A stretch of DNA of 6,001 nucleotides from Methylococcaceae bacterium (lineage in GTDB: Bacteria > Pseudomonadota > Gammaproteobacteria > Methylococcales > Methylococcaceae). Numbering within the stretch: position 1 is the first letter of the stretch; each line of letters opens with the position of its first letter. The position numbers and the translations under genes are program-made. The notes below the pieces were generated by a model. That model was not told the DNA's origin. It saw only the letters and a program-made list of their open reading frames with translations, and did not search any database. The stretch covers positions 1 to 6,001 of the forward strand of contig JAJRDJ010000372.1 of NCBI GenBank assembly GCA_028678445.1. The letters are read 5' to 3'. Positions 5,776-6,001 of the stretch are shown here, piece after piece.

Positions 5776-6001
5776 ATGGACTTGATGGATTTTGAGGGAG
5801 AAAACCTCTATTTCGAGGAGACCCTGGCGCCGGATGTCGAGGCCCTGGTGGAGCAGGCTGGCGGTCTTTACGGAGAGGGCGCGGCGGAACAGCCCTTGCT
5901 TGAGGCCCAGCGGAGGGCTCCCGAGTCCCTGAACGTGCTGGTGGCGGTCTATCGTTTTTACTACTACCAACACCGGCTGGAGGATGCCCTGGCCGTGGCG
6001 G
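5776..6001 (+). CDS. Protein of unknown function, predicted helical and possibly TPR-like, partial
   Basis: An open frame of 75 codons runs from the ATG at 5776 off the right edge. A TAG in the same frame at 5770-5772 rules out any earlier start. GAGG at 5765-5768 is 7 nt upstream; a second Met at codon 4 is possible. The visible part is acidic at the start (MDLMDFEGENLYFEETLAPD), then looks like amphipathic helices: VEALVEQAGGLY, a helix with paired Ala and Leu, and NVLVAVYRFYYYQHRLEDALAVA. The order LNVLVAVYRFYYYQHRLEDALAVA has the spacing of a tetratricopeptide helix pair (large residues, then A-L-A). No signal peptide is seen. The frame's codon choice, rich in G and C at third positions, matches the nif genes. 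I do not recognise a named family. Position after nifUSV suggests, without proof, another nif accessory gene. Confidence 0.75.
   Translation, partial: MDLMDFEGENLYFEETLAPDVEALVEQAGGLYGEGAAEQPLLEAQRRAPESLNVLVAVYRFYYYQHRLEDALAVA

Noticed and set aside
5800..5817. ENLYFE in the last protein, close to the TEV protease site ENLYFQ
   Set aside because: The key Gln is replaced by Glu and the context is a natural gene; chance resemblance, not an engineered tag.
5704..5973. Minus-strand open frame of 89 codons
   Set aside because: It overlaps the better supported plus-strand gene from 5776, and no family or good start context was seen.

Overview
This window is part of a nitrogen-fixation (nif) gene cluster from a GC-rich proteobacterium, most likely a gammaproteobacterium. 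The iscA-nifU-nifS-nifV order is the one known from Azotobacter vinelandii. All the key cysteine and lysine positions checked in IscA, NifU and NifS fall at the residue numbers recalled for the Azotobacter or reference proteins. The SagB-like oxidoreductase next to nif genes would also fit a gammaproteobacterial methanotroph, but that assignment rests on memory and not on the sequence.

Layout. Positions 1-1417 carry two overlapping minus-strand genes. The first is a short NifZ-family protein (1417 to 1160). The second is a SagB/ThcOx-type nitroreductase-like protein that starts at 1163 and runs off the left edge after 387 codons with no stop. Positions 1418-1624 are a divergent control region. 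It holds a consensus-like sigma-54 -24/-12 promoter (1560-1575) pointing right and a perfect TGT-N10-ACA NifA-type upstream activator site (1447-1462) about 130 bp before the inferred transcription start. Positions 1625-5340 hold a compact plus-strand operon: iscA(nif), nifU, nifS (overlapping nifU by 8 nt) and nifV. Positions 5341-5775 are noncoding and full of inverted repeats. At 5776 a plus-strand gene of unknown function, predicted to be helical and possibly TPR-like, begins and runs off the right edge.

How the genes work together. NifS removes sulfur from cysteine and passes it to NifU, which assembles Fe-S clusters for nitrogenase. IscA(nif) is an A-type Fe-S/iron-binding accessory protein of the same pathway. 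NifV makes homocitrate, the organic ligand of FeMo-cofactor. NifZ-type proteins act in maturation of the MoFe protein. The window is therefore a supply module for nitrogenase metalloclusters under probable NifA/RpoN control. The least understood pieces are the SagB-like flavoprotein coupled to the NifZ-like gene, the repeat-rich spacer, and the gene at the right edge.
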